The notes: generated by a model not told the origin, from the letters alone. Positions 17,174 through 26,311 are shown, numbered from the stretch's first letter. The stretch: 64,000 nucleotides of DNA from JAQVIJ01 sp041287365 (GCA_041287365.1 JBEULL010000001.1:10842-74841), one strand, 5' to 3'. Made by a program: numbers and translations.

Positions 17174-17218
17174 ATCACCTGACAGGGAACTGAAAACATA
17201 CTGGCAAGAATGAGCAAA

Positions 17219-17755
17219 TCAAGGCTGCAACAACCCCAAACCACCATCCTTGCGCCAATACAACACGTTGATATTACCAGTTGCAGCGTTATGAAATGCC
17301 ATGAAGTCTCCGCCAAGGATATGAAACTGATCCACGGCCTCTTCCACCGACATGGGTTTGGTCGTAAGCTTTTCAGGGGTTACAAATGCGATCCCCTCGG
17401 CTTCCATCTCATTCCTATATTGGCCGGGGCCAGCTACCTCGTAAGAAACACCGCCCTTTCTCTCCTGCAATCTCTCCTTGAAACGCTTGAGCTGTTTCTC
17501 GATCTTGTCGGACAGAAGATCGATGGCTGTGTGCATATCAGTCGACTCTTCCTTGGCGGCAGCCCTTATGCCATCGCCAACCACCACCACTTCAGCGGTA
17601 TTTCTAAATTTTTCAGTGGAAAGAACTATAATAACATCCATTATCCCATTGGAATACTTGCTCAACTTCTGCATTCTTTTTTCTACATAATCTATAAGTT
17701 TTGCCGCTTCTTCATCTGTATGCTGCACGTGTCTGAACTTGACTGTAATTTTCAT
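17219..17755 (-). CDS. hpf: Ribosome hibernation-promoting factor HPF, long form
   Basis: HPF binds the 30S decoding centre and stores ribosomes as inactive dimers in stationary phase. The start at 17755 (MKITVKFRHVQHTDEE) is preferred because GGAGG lies about 7 bases upstream; a longer frame to 17806 has an atypical N-terminus. At about 178 residues the protein has the beta-alpha-beta-beta-beta-alpha RMF-like domain and a C-terminal dimerisation domain (KPMSVEEAVDQFHILGGDFMAFHN). It is thus the long form that dimerises ribosomes without RMF, unlike the short HPF of the E. coli rpoN cluster. The 5' half lies in an AT-rich tract. Confidence 0.94.
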   Translation of the reverse strand: MKITVKFRHVQHTDEEAAKLIDYVEKRMQKLSKYSNGIMDVIIVLSTEKFRNTAEVVVVGDGIRAAAKEESTDMHTAIDLLSDKIEKQLKRFKERLQERKGGVSYEVAGPGQYRNEMEAEGIAFVTPEKLTTKPMSVEEAVDQFHILGGDFMAFHNAATGNINVLYWRKDGGLGLLQP

Positions 17756-17890
17756 AAAATTCCTCCATAATGATTTATTTTCCAATACAATGACTATATC
17801 TGTCACATGAACAGAAAAATGTCGGCGTGTTTTGTCAAGACTCCCATATAGTTACTTTTTTGCTTGCAATCAACTCCATAAACAGCAAGA

Positions 17891-19327
17891 CTAATTTCTC
17901 TTTCTCATACTTGACGGTAAAATACCGAGCATTTCTCTATACTTCGCCACTGTTCTTCTCGCAATTTTAATATTATTCTTTTCAAGCAGCTCGACAAGTT
18001 TCTGATCGCTATATGGTTTACGCGCATCTTCAGCCGCTATCAATTGCCTTAATTTTTCCTTTACACTCTGGGCTGCAATATCATCTGCATCATCTGATCT
18101 CTTTAACCCTGCACTGAAAAAATACTTCAATTCAAACAGACCGTGAGGTGTCTGCATATACTTATTGGCAGTCACTCTGCTGATGGTGGATTCGTGCATT
18201 TCTATATCATCTGCAACATCTCTCAAGACCATCGGCTTAAGATACTCGATACCATTGTCAAAAAAATCCTTTTGAAACTTCACAATGCTTTCCGCAACCT
18301 TATAAATAGTTCTTTTCCGTTGATCGATACTTTTGATCAACCACAACGCTGATTTCATCTTATCCTGTATAAATTCTTTTGTCTGCTTATCACTCACTGT
18401 TTTCATCAGATTATCTTTATAAAAAGAATTTATCTTCAAATTAGGCATACCATCATCATTCAATGTTATTACATACTCGTCGCCTACTTTATATACATAT
18501 ATATCCGGCACGATATAATTGACACCACTTGCTACATATTGTCTTCCAGGTCTTGGCTCGAAATGTGTAATGATAGCCACAGCATGTTTGACATCATCCA
18601 CAGAACGGCCTGTAGCCTTAGCGATCAATTGATAGTTATGCCTTTCAAGTGAGGGCATATGGTCCGTTATGATCTCTTTTACCAGCGGATCCTCTATGCC
18701 ATAGTGACTCACCTGCAACAGGAGGGCCTCTTTCAGATCCCTGGCAGCCACTCCCACTGGGTCGAAACCCTGCACCAATGCCAGAGTGGTCTGCACATCC
18801 TTGACATCACACTCCAGCTCAGCCGCTATCTCCTCCACGGACAGGGCCAGATAACCGTCATCCGTCAGGTTGCCTATAATAAATCCTCCGATTCTGCGCT
18901 GCTGTTCCGTGGCATCGGACAGCTGCAACTGCCACATGAGATGTTCTGTCAGATCAGTGGTCTTGGTCAGAAGATTTTCATAATCAGGGACCTCTTTATC
19001 CTCAAAAGAAAAGGATTGAATAGCGGTCTTTCTATCCTCATCCCAATAATCCTTCCACTCCACCTCCTCCAGCGCCTTCTTTTCCCATGCAGTCTTTTCC
19101 ATATCCGTGGCGGAAAGGGCCGGCACAACCTCGGCGGACGACTCCCTATCCGCTGCTCCCTCCATCTGTATCGCCTCATCCAGCACAGGATTGTTTTCCA
19201 ATTCCTGCTGAATCATCTCGATAAGTTCGATTCTGGACAGCTGAAGCATCTTGATGGCCTGCTGAAGCTGCGGAGTCATCACGAGCTGCTGCGTAAGTTT
19301 CAGGTTCTGTTTGAGTTCCAATACCAT
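17891..19327 (-). CDS. rpoN: RNA polymerase sigma-54 factor RpoN
   Basis: Sigma-54 directs RNA polymerase to -24/-12 promoters that need enhancer-binding ATPases. Region I (residues 1-50, glutamine- and leucine-rich: QNLKLTQQLVMTPQLQQAIKML in two parts) binds activators. An acidic region II follows at about 55-110, then the core-binding domain and the C-terminal RpoN box ARRTVAKYRE. The length of 478 is normal. It follows lptB with a 3-base gap, a conserved order in proteobacteria. The second half is clearly AT-rich relative to the first half and to lptB. A matching -24/-12-like site is present before fliL. Confidence 0.97.
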   Translation of the reverse strand: MVLELKQNLKLTQQLVMTPQLQQAIKMLQLSRIELIEMIQQELENNPVLDEAIQMEGAADRESSAEVVPALSATDMEKTAWEKKALEEVEWKDYWDEDRKTAIQSFSFEDKEVPDYENLLTKTTDLTEHLMWQLQLSDATEQQRRIGGFIIGNLTDDGYLALSVEEIAAELECDVKDVQTTLALVQGFDPVGVAARDLKEALLLQVSHYGIEDPLVKEIITDHMPSLERHNYQLIAKATGRSVDDVKHAVAIITHFEPRPGRQYVASGVNYIVPDIYVYKVGDEYVITLNDDGMPNLKINSFYKDNLMKTVSDKQTKEFIQDKMKSALWLIKSIDQRKRTIYKVAESIVKFQKDFFDNGIEYLKPMVLRDVADDIEMHESTISRVTANKYMQTPHGLFELKYFFSAGLKRSDDADDIAAQSVKEKLRQLIAAEDARKPYSDQKLVELLEKNNIKIARRTVAKYREMLGILPSSMRKRN

Positions 19328-19330
19328 AGA

Positions 19331-20056
19331 TTAAAGCCTGAAATCCTCTCCAAGATATGCCTGTTGAACCACCGGGCTCGAAATGATCTGTTCCGGCCTC
19401 CCCTGCTCTATGATATTGCCCTGATGCACGATGTAGGCGTAATCACAGACGCTCAGTGTATCCCTGACATTATGGTCAGAAATCACGATGCCAATGCCCT
19501 TTGTCTTGAGCCGTTGAACGATCCCCTTCAGATCTGCGACCGCCAAGGGATCCACACCTGCAAACGGTTCATCCAGTAATATAAATTTAGGTGCAGTGGC
19601 CAGGGCGCGCAAGACCTCCAGCCTGCGCCTTTCTCCACCCGACAGGGAATGTGCCTGCTGACCGGCCAGACCCTCTATTCCAAGCTCCTCAAGCAGCTCT
19701 CGAACGCGAGCGTCAATGGCATTCGACTGCCAGCCTCTGATCTCCAGGACAAGCCGTATGTTGTCGGCCACAGAAAGTTTACGGAAGACAGAAGGTTCCT
19801 GGGGTAGATAGGTGATTCCATGCAACGCCCTTTCATGTATGGGCATGGCCGTTATATCCTTGTCGTTCAAGGACACCTTGCCCTCATCCGCTCGAATCAG
19901 ACCTGCAATCATATAGAAAGTCGTGGTCTTGCCTGCGCCGTTAGGGCCGAGAATACCTATTATCATGCCGCTTCGCAGCTCCAGTTCCACGCCATTCACC
20001 ACTCGGCGACCGGCATAGGTCTTGACCAAATTAGAGGCCCTCAATATATCGGACAT
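19331..20056 (-). CDS. lptB: LPS export ABC transporter ATP-binding protein LptB
   Basis: LptB is the ATPase that powers extraction of LPS from the inner membrane with LptF/LptG. Walker A GPNGAGKTTT, signature LSGGERRRLEVLRAL and Walker B FILLDEPFAGVDP are intact; the YLPQEPSVFRKLSVADNI Q-loop region is that of LptB. Length 241 is usual. It is separated by one base from lptA upstream and 3 bases from rpoN downstream, so the genes are co-transcribed. LptF and LptG are not in this window. Confidence 0.96.
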   Translation of the reverse strand: MSDILRASNLVKTYAGRRVVNGVELELRSGMIIGILGPNGAGKTTTFYMIAGLIRADEGKVSLNDKDITAMPIHERALHGITYLPQEPSVFRKLSVADNIRLVLEIRGWQSNAIDARVRELLEELGIEGLAGQQAHSLSGGERRRLEVLRALATAPKFILLDEPFAGVDPLAVADLKGIVQRLKTKGIGIVISDHNVRDTLSVCDYAYIVHQGNIIEQGRPEQIISSPVVQQAYLGEDFRL

Positions 20057-20057
20057 A

Positions 20058-20612
20058 TCATTTGTTTTCAGACGGAAAGACCACCGCCTCTACGCGATCC
20101 TTGCCGGTCCCCTGAACAACGCTCCTGCTTTCATTTACGAACATGGTGATCACATCACCTTTTACACGATTCTGCCCTTCCACTACCTGGGCTGAACCTG
20201 TAAGGACAATCTTCTCTGCAGGTTTTTCATAGACGGCCTTTTCAGCCGTTGCGGTTCGCGTCCCCTTTACTATGTGCACGTGACCAACAGCAACTATGCG
20301 GTCTATGGAGCGTTTGGCCGTATCGTCTGCCGATGCCTTGTTCCCCTGTTTGGAATAGAAGACCTCCATTCTGTCTGAATTTATGGTCAGATCATCCTGC
20401 GTCGCCACCACAGAACCGGTGAAAACCACCACTCCAGCCTGATCATTTGCTTCCATCAGGTCACTTTTAATGTGTATAGGACCAGAAGATTTGGCAGCAC
20501 CTTTTGAAGTCTGTGAATCCTGCCCGCTAACTCCGGCCTGTACCGAATTCGCTGCCAAACAAAAAATAAAAACACAAAACAGCAATATTAACAACATGTT
20601 ATAATGTTTCAT
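20058..20612 (-). CDS. lptA: Periplasmic LPS-transport protein LptA
   Basis: This 184-residue protein starts with a signal peptide (hydrophobic LLILLFCVFIFCLAANSVQA, cleavage near residue 26). It contains an OstA/LptA beta-jellyroll with the repeated pattern IHIKSDLMEANDQAGVVVFTGSV...DLTINSDRMEVFY. LptA polymers form the periplasmic bridge for LPS between LptC and LptD. The assignment rests on this pattern and on the position between lptC and lptB. Confidence 0.92.
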   Translation of the reverse strand: MKHYNMLLILLFCVFIFCLAANSVQAGVSGQDSQTSKGAAKSSGPIHIKSDLMEANDQAGVVVFTGSVVATQDDLTINSDRMEVFYSKQGNKASADDTAKRSIDRIVAVGHVHIVKGTRTATAEKAVYEKPAEKIVLTGSAQVVEGQNRVKGDVITMFVNESRSVVQGTGKDRVEAVVFPSENK

Positions 20613-20636
20613 GACATATCCTCGAATAACATTCTC

Positions 20637-21227
20637 TTACCATCCAAGCAGTTTCCCAGACTTGGGGGAGATTTGAGCCTGTGGCCTGAACACACGTATG
20701 CCACCTGTATCGAACCCATATTCCAATCCTTCACCCGCTATGGACATGGCCTCTCCCGAAAACAGCACGGGCGCCTTGGTCCAGACCAGTTTTTTGGCCT
20801 CATCGTAAAACAGTTCCGATGTGCTGAGGGTCCCATAGGACGGAAACTCCATTCGCACATCTCCTTGCAATGTCAAGCTGTCATTCATTCGATAAAAACC
20901 CCTTGCCGCCCGCATCAGTATCCGCCGACCGTCTGAGGAAAGAAAGGATATGATCGGCTCCTCCACATCCATTCTGTCATTGTCCAAAAAAACCGCCTGC
21001 CTCGCCTGTACTTTGATATTCAATTTACCATCGGACAAACGATAATAATAGACGCCTTCAGCCATAAAATCCGCAGTGATACCGGAAAGCCGCTTCATCA
21101 GGTCCTTTTTGAGTTCCCGTTGCTCCATCCAGCTCTGCCAATAAAACCATGAAACACTCAAGACAATGACCATAACTACAAGGACATGGCTTCTCTCAAC
21201 AGCTGCCGGATTCCAATTAAATCGCAT
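20637..21227 (-). CDS. lptC: LPS export system protein LptC
   Basis: LptC is a bitopic inner-membrane protein that passes LPS from the LptB2FG complex to LptA. This 196-residue protein has one N-terminal membrane segment (VLVVMVIVLSVSWFYW) and a periplasmic jellyroll domain, with strands such as ARQAVFLDNDRMDVEEPIISFLSSDG and LTLQGDVRMEF. It precedes lptA with a 24-base gap. A 166-base gap separates it from kdsC. Confidence 0.9.
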   Translation of the reverse strand: MRFNWNPAAVERSHVLVVMVIVLSVSWFYWQSWMEQRELKKDLMKRLSGITADFMAEGVYYYRLSDGKLNIKVQARQAVFLDNDRMDVEEPIISFLSSDGRRILMRAARGFYRMNDSLTLQGDVRMEFPSYGTLSTSELFYDEAKKLVWTKAPVLFSGEAMSIAGEGLEYGFDTGGIRVFRPQAQISPKSGKLLGW

Positions 21228-21393
21228 TTGATTCCTTTTCCGTCAATCTCGATGCTCTCGTAAAAAGTCGTTCACTACTGGTTCGAATCACATTCTTCCT
21301 AACCACAACTAACCGTAATCGTTTAATATGATTAACTATTATCTTAATGCGACATTTATCATTCAAAATTTACCATTATTTTTTGCGGCGCCA

Positions 21394-21960
21394 TCAAGCC
21401 GATGCGGCGCATGAACGCCCTTCTTCAATAAATTCATTGAAAAACACATGCCAGCAGTTTCTTGCCTTGAGGATCAATTCACACACCTCTCTGACCGCCC
21501 CTTCTCCGCCAGCGCTTACAGTGACATGATGGCAGTAATCCTTAACCTGAGACGCCGCACCAGGAACTGTAACCGCAAAACCGACTCGCGATAATACGGG
21601 AATATCCACCCAGTCGTCGCCCATGTAGGCCACCTGAGAATCCATCAGTCCGAACAGGCCCAAAAGCCCTTCGTAACCCTGCAATTTCCGTGAGTGCCCC
21701 TGCATTACATGCTCTATGCCCAATTCCTTACAGCGTACTTCAAGGGCACGAGAACAACGGGCGCTCAAAACAGCGGTTTTGACACCTGCCTTGTGCAGCA
21801 GCTTGATGCCAAAACCATCATGAACATGAAAAGACTGTATCTGTTCGCCCCTTGCATCATAAACTATACGGCCATCCGTCAAAATACCGTCCACATCCAA
21901 AATCAAAAGTTCGATTTTCCCGGCCTTTCTGAAAAGTATGTCCTGATCGAGTCTGCTCAT
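21394..21960 (-). CDS. kdsC: 3-deoxy-D-manno-octulosonate 8-phosphate phosphatase KdsC
   Basis: KdsC dephosphorylates Kdo-8-phosphate to Kdo, the sugar linking lipid A to the LPS core. This HAD protein shows motif I LLILDVDGILTDGR, the HVHDGFGIKLL loop, motif II VLSARCSRALEVRCKELG and the metal motif AYMGDDWVDIPVL. The ATG at 21960 is preferred over a TTG at 21975 because GAGG lies 9 bases upstream; this gives 188 residues. It is coupled to kdsA and precedes lptC, a common Kdo/LPS-export order. Confidence 0.94.
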   Translation of the reverse strand: MSRLDQDILFRKAGKIELLILDVDGILTDGRIVYDARGEQIQSFHVHDGFGIKLLHKAGVKTAVLSARCSRALEVRCKELGIEHVMQGHSRKLQGYEGLLGLFGLMDSQVAYMGDDWVDIPVLSRVGFAVTVPGAASQVKDYCHHVTVSAGGEGAVREVCELILKARNCWHVFFNEFIEEGRSCAASA

Positions 21961-21971
21961 ATTCAACTTCC

Positions 21972-22823
21972 TCAAACCCGGTCCGACACATGAGAAACAG
22001 CATGCATCACCGCCTTCAATGTCCTCAAAAGCTCAGGCAAGCGCTCCACAGAAAGGGAATTCGGGCCGTCGCAAAGGGCCTTGTTCGGGTCTGTGTGCAC
22101 CTCCAGAAAAAGTCCATTAACTCCAACGGCGCAGGCTGCCCTAGCCAATACAGGAACAAACTCCCTCTGTCCTGAAGAACATCCATCCCCTCCACCCGGC
22201 AGCTGTACGCTATGAGTGGCATCGAATATCACAGGAGCGCCAAAAGAACGCATTATGGCCAGCGAACGCATGTCCACCACCAGATTGTTATAGCCGAAGG
22301 AGGTTCCCCGCTCCGTGAGCAGAACCCTGAATGCCCCGCATTCCCGAAGCTTTGCCACCACATGCTTCATGTCCCAGGGCGCCATGAACTGCCCTTTCTT
22401 CACATTGACCGGAAGACCGGTTTGGGCCGCAGCGCGGAGCAGATCAGTCTGCCTACACAGAAACGCCGGTATCTGAATACAGTCCAGCACCTCCTTGACT
22501 ACCTCTGCCTGTTCAGGCAGGTGTATGTCGGAGATGACCGGCACTCGAAGACACGCCTTTATCTCCCTAAGCATCTCCATGCCTTTTTTAATGCCCGGCC
22601 CCCTGTAAGAGGTTATCGAGGTACGGTTGGCCTTGTCAAAGGATGCCTTAAACATATAGGAAAAACCATTTGCCTCCGCCGCAGACATGGCCGTTCGTCC
22701 TATCTGCAGGGCTGTCTCCATGTCCTCAAGCACACACGGCCCTGCGATCAGTAATGGTGCGCAACGTTCACCGACTTCTAAGGGGCCTATGCGGAGTTTC
22801 TGAAGTGTGTCAGGCATGACCAT
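21972..22823 (-). CDS. kdsA: Kdo-8-phosphate synthase KdsA
   Basis: KdsA condenses phosphoenolpyruvate with arabinose 5-phosphate. The 283-residue protein shows LLIAGPCVLEDMETAL, FKASFDKANRTS, PVISDIHLPEQ, IPAFLCRQTDLL, NVKKGQFMAPWDM and VIFDATHSVQLPGG, all family motifs. An ATG two codons in (22817) is equally possible. The start lies inside the 3' end of pyrG (about 37-base overlap), and no strong ribosome-binding site is visible, so translation may depend on coupling. Confidence 0.96.
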   Translation of the reverse strand: MVMPDTLQKLRIGPLEVGERCAPLLIAGPCVLEDMETALQIGRTAMSAAEANGFSYMFKASFDKANRTSITSYRGPGIKKGMEMLREIKACLRVPVISDIHLPEQAEVVKEVLDCIQIPAFLCRQTDLLRAAAQTGLPVNVKKGQFMAPWDMKHVVAKLRECGAFRVLLTERGTSFGYNNLVVDMRSLAIMRSFGAPVIFDATHSVQLPGGGDGCSSGQREFVPVLARAACAVGVNGLFLEVHTDPNKALCDGPNSLSVERLPELLRTLKAVMHAVSHVSDRV

Positions 22824-24490
22824 TGATTCTCATTCGCTTTTACATCCTTTGACAGTCTGGCATGTCTGTAAGCCAGTGCAGAACGGATAAAAGCTGTAAA
22901 AAGTGGGTGCGGAGACAAGGGCCTGGACTTGAATTCAGGATGAAACTGGCAGCCCAAAAACCAAGGATGATCCGGCAATTCGACTATCTCCACCAGATTC
23001 CCGTCAGGGCTCAGACCGGAAAACACCATTCCCTCGGCCTGCAATAACTCTCTGTAGGCATTGTTGAACTCATATCTGTGTCTGTGACGCTCTGAAATCT
23101 CCTGACAAGCATAGGCGACGGCGGCCTTTGTACCAGGCGTCAACACACAGGGATATGCGCCAAGCCTCATAGTACCACCCTTTTCGCTGCCCTCATTCCG
23201 ATAACACCTCTCGTTGGTACGTGGATTATACCATTCTTTCATGAGATATATCACAGGGTCCGGCGTAGAGGGCGCAAATTCGCTGCTGTCGGCAAGCTCG
23301 ATTCCGGCCACATTGCGGGCAAACTCTATCACAGCGAGCTGCATTCCAAGACATATGCCGAAAAAAGGGACATTCTGCTTTCTGGCGTATGTGATGGCCT
23401 CCAGTTTACCGGCTATGCCCCGCACTCCAAAGCCGCCAGGCACCAAAATGCCATGGACCTTAGAGAGCTTCGCAGACAATGCGTCGCCTCGAATCTCCTC
23501 TGAATTGACGAAATCCACTCTGACCGCGGTATTGTTGGCCACACCACCGTGAAACAGGGCTTCATACAGGCTTTTATATGATTCTTTTGCATTGGCATAC
23601 TTGCCTATGACGGCTATGGTCACCTCATGCTGCAATTGTTTGGCCTTTGCGTTGAAGTCCTCCCATGCATCCAGAACAGGGGTGCGAGTCCAGATGGAAA
23701 GACCTTCTATTATGCGATCGTCCAGGCCCTCGGCATGCAGTTTGAGAGGCACTTCATAGATACACTCCACATCCTGGGCCGTTATGACACATTCCTCTGA
23801 GACATCACAGAACATGGCGATCTTGTCTTTCATCCCCTTTGAAAGAGGTAACTCGGACCGGCAGAGCAGGATATCGGGCTGAATGCCTATGGCACGCAGT
23901 TCCCGAACGCTTCTCTGCGTGGGTTTGGTCTTGAGTTCCCCCGCCGCCTTGATGTAAGGCACATATGTGACATGCACATACAGGGTGTGTTCCTTGCCCA
24001 AATTCACGCGAAGCTGCCGGATTGCCTCTAAAAACGGCTGGCCTTCGATGTCTCCCACAGTGCCGCCTATCTCCACTATGGCTATGTCCGCCTCACCCTC
24101 CAGTTGCAAAATAGCCTGTTTAATCTCATCGGTGACATGCGGAATGACCTGCACCGTGCCGCCCAGATAATCACCCCTGCGCTCCTTGGTGATCACGCTG
24201 TAATAAATACGGCCGGATGTGTAATTATGCCACTGACCGAGCACGGCATGAGTAAAACGCTCATAGTGCCCCAGGTCCAGGTCGGTCTCTGCGCCGTCAT
24301 CCGTAACAAACACCTCACCGTGTTGAAAAGGATTCATGGTTCCAGGGTCCACGTTAATGTAAGGATCCAGCTTCTGAAGTGTTACACGCAGACCTCTGGC
24401 CTCCAGAAGGGCACCGATGGAGGCCGCCGCCAACCCCTTTCCTAAAGAGGAGAGGACACCGCCCGTGATAAAGATAAATTTTGTCTTCAT
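22787..24490 (-). CDS. pyrG: CTP synthase PyrG
   Basis: PyrG aminates UTP to CTP using glutamine. The N-terminal synthase domain begins KFIFITGGVLSSLGKG and includes PYINVDPGTMNPFQHGEVFVTDDGAETDLDLGHYERF. The C-terminal glutaminase domain has the catalytic cysteine in FFGICLGMQLAVIEFARN and the histidine/glutamate in GCQFHPEFKSRP. The ATG at 24490 gives 567 residues; a TTG at 24502 overlapping the ACT-gene stop is the alternative. The last about 20 residues (from LSKDVKAN on) extend beyond the usual end and overlap kdsA. Confidence 0.96.
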   Translation of the reverse strand: MKTKFIFITGGVLSSLGKGLAAASIGALLEARGLRVTLQKLDPYINVDPGTMNPFQHGEVFVTDDGAETDLDLGHYERFTHAVLGQWHNYTSGRIYYSVITKERRGDYLGGTVQVIPHVTDEIKQAILQLEGEADIAIVEIGGTVGDIEGQPFLEAIRQLRVNLGKEHTLYVHVTYVPYIKAAGELKTKPTQRSVRELRAIGIQPDILLCRSELPLSKGMKDKIAMFCDVSEECVITAQDVECIYEVPLKLHAEGLDDRIIEGLSIWTRTPVLDAWEDFNAKAKQLQHEVTIAVIGKYANAKESYKSLYEALFHGGVANNTAVRVDFVNSEEIRGDALSAKLSKVHGILVPGGFGVRGIAGKLEAITYARKQNVPFFGICLGMQLAVIEFARNVAGIELADSSEFAPSTPDPVIYLMKEWYNPRTNERCYRNEGSEKGGTMRLGAYPCVLTPGTKAAVAYACQEISERHRHRYEFNNAYRELLQAEGMVFSGLSPDGNLVEIVELPDHPWFLGCQFHPEFKSRPLSPHPLFTAFIRSALAYRHARLSKDVKANENQWSCLTHFRNSA

Positions 24491-24498
24491 GTCAGGAC

Positions 24499-24942
24499 TC
24501 AATTATAAAAAAACATAGGCTCCACCAGTACGATTCCGGCATCCTTCAAGGCAGACAATGCCTTTTCCATAAGCGTGTCGGGCGTCTTGAAGAGCAACAC
24601 CGCCTGCGCGCTTTCACCCACAAAGGCATAGGTATAGTCGATGTTGATATCGTTTTGAGAAAGCACCTCTACCACCTTACAGAAACTCCCTGGCTTGTCG
24701 TCCACTCGCACCGCAAACACATCCTGCTCCTTTACGGTAAAACCATTGGCGGCCAGCACACTTTTGGCCTTTTCAGGATTGTTGACCACAATGCGCAGAA
24801 TACCGAATTCAGCGGATTCGGCCATGGCCAGGGCCCGAATATTGATACCGGCATCACTCAAGGTCCTGGTGACCTCCAAAAGTCTGCCCTTACGATTTTC
24901 CAGAAAGATGGAAAGTTGCTTCACTGCATACTGCTGTCTCAT
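24499..24942 (-). CDS. ACT domain protein (tandem ACT)
   Basis: This 147-residue protein consists of two ACT domains, small modules that bind amino acids and regulate metabolism. The first (residues 6-70) has LSIFLENRKGRLLEVTRTLSDAGINI, the second (73-140) has AVRVDDKPGSFCKVVEVLSQNDINI, with the glycine at the ligand-binding turn in each. No catalytic domain is attached. It lies 15 bases after paaK, a pairing common in anaerobes, where it may respond to aromatic amino acids; that role is inferred. AAGGAGG precedes the ATG. Confidence 0.9.
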   Translation of the reverse strand: MRQQYAVKQLSIFLENRKGRLLEVTRTLSDAGINIRALAMAESAEFGILRIVVNNPEKAKSVLAANGFTVKEQDVFAVRVDDKPGSFCKVVEVLSQNDINIDYTYAFVGESAQAVLLFKTPDTLMEKALSALKDAGIVLVEPMFFYN

Positions 24943-24957
24943 GAGCCGCCTCCTTAT

Positions 24958-26262
24958 TTATTGCTTATCAGCATTCCGCTTGTCTAAAATACGCTGCGCC
25001 TTGCCCATGCTGCGTTCCAATGTCTTGGGCTCAACCAGTTTGATCTTCACATTGATATAGAGCTCGTTCAGCATCTCATTTTCCAAACGCCTTTTCAGAC
25101 CCTCCAGGGCACCTATGCCTCCGTCACCCATTGTGGCTTCATCCACCTCCACCCAGACCTCGAGCCTGTCCAAAACGCCCTTCTTTTCCAACACTATCAC
25201 ATAATTAGGCGTGATTCCCTCCACCTTGGTGAGTACATGCTCGACTTGTGACGGGAATACATTCACGCCATTCACGATGAGCATGTCATCACTTCTGCCC
25301 TTTATGGTGTCGATATAAACCATGGTACGACCACATTTACATGGCTCTTTATGCAATCTTGTGATGTCCTTGGTGCGATAACGGATTATCGGCAGACCCT
25401 GTTTGGAAATGGTGGTCAAAACCAGCTCGCCATCCTCTCCATCGGGCAGCACCTCGCCTGTGTCTGGATTTATGATTTCAGGCAGAAAGTGGTCCTCGGC
25501 CACATGCAGATTGCCGCAAGGGCAGGTAGCCGCCACACCGGGGCCTATGATCTCGGAAAGGCCGTAGGCCTCGTAATATTCAATGCCCCATGCTTCTTTG
25601 ATGGCATTCCTCAACCCTTGTGAGGCAGGCTCGGCCCCGAAAAAACCTGCACGCAGTTTAAAATCCTTTCTGGAGTCATAACCTTCCTCACGAGCCACCT
25701 CGGAGAGGTGCAAGGCGAAAGACGGAGTGCAAGCAAGCACTGTAGCCCCGAAGTCCTTCATGAGCAGCAGCTGCCGTTTGGTAAAGCCTCCACTGGAAGG
25801 CACCACGGCAGCCCCTACCCGCTCTGCTGCATAGTGAAAGCCCAGACCGCCGGTGAACAGACCGTAACCATAGGCATTGTGCACCACATCACCTGGGCCT
25901 ACATTGCCCATCTTGAATGTGCGGGCCATCACTTCTACCCAGACATCCATATCATGGGCTGTATAACCCACGACAGTTGGCTTGCCAGTAGTGCCTGAAG
26001 AAGAATGGATGCGGACGATCTGATTCATGGGTGTTGCGAAAAGCCCAAAAGGATAGTGATTCCGCAGGTCCTGTTTCAAAGTGAACGGCAGTTTGGTCAG
26101 TTTTCCCAACGAATCGACGTCACTGGGCGTTATGCCTGCCTCGTCGAATTTTGCCTTGTAAAATGGAACCAAGTGATAAACCCTTGTAACGGTCTCGCGA
26201 AGCCTTCGAAGCTGTAACGCCTCAATGGTCTCTCGAGAGGCACCCTCTATAGGATTCCACAT
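24958..26262 (-). CDS. Phenylacetate-CoA ligase (AMP-forming)
   Basis: This acyl-CoA ligase of the ANL superfamily belongs to the PaaK family, which activates phenylacetate or other aryl acids to CoA thioesters. It shows the AMP-binding loop HSSSGTTGKPTVVGYT, the YEAYGLSEIIGPGVA motif, the RTKDITRLHKEPCKCGRTM segment and the C-terminal GRSDDMLIVNGVNVFPSQVE hinge. The ATG at 26262 is chosen because AGGAGAGG lies upstream; it gives 434 residues. In anaerobes such genes often serve indolepyruvate or aryl-pyruvate oxidation, but no IorAB genes are here. Confidence 0.9.
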   Translation of the reverse strand: MWNPIEGASRETIEALQLRRLRETVTRVYHLVPFYKAKFDEAGITPSDVDSLGKLTKLPFTLKQDLRNHYPFGLFATPMNQIVRIHSSSGTTGKPTVVGYTAHDMDVWVEVMARTFKMGNVGPGDVVHNAYGYGLFTGGLGFHYAAERVGAAVVPSSGGFTKRQLLLMKDFGATVLACTPSFALHLSEVAREEGYDSRKDFKLRAGFFGAEPASQGLRNAIKEAWGIEYYEAYGLSEIIGPGVAATCPCGNLHVAEDHFLPEIINPDTGEVLPDGEDGELVLTTISKQGLPIIRYRTKDITRLHKEPCKCGRTMVYIDTIKGRSDDMLIVNGVNVFPSQVEHVLTKVEGITPNYVIVLEKKGVLDRLEVWVEVDEATMGDGGIGALEGLKRRLENEMLNELYINVKIKLVEPKTLERSMGKAQRILDKRNADKQ

Positions 26263-26289
26263 TGCAGCTACTCCTCTCCTGTATAACAG

Positions 26290-26304
26290 TTTGAAAGTTT
26301 CAAA
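26290..26304. promoter_or_regulatory. Perfect palindrome in the paaK-hsp20 divergent region
   Basis: TTTGAAA and TTTCAAA flank a single central G, a perfect 7-bp inverted repeat. It lies 28 bases upstream of the paaK start, a position suited to an operator. The binding protein is unknown. Confidence 0.35.
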
Positions 26305-26311
26305 AATGATT

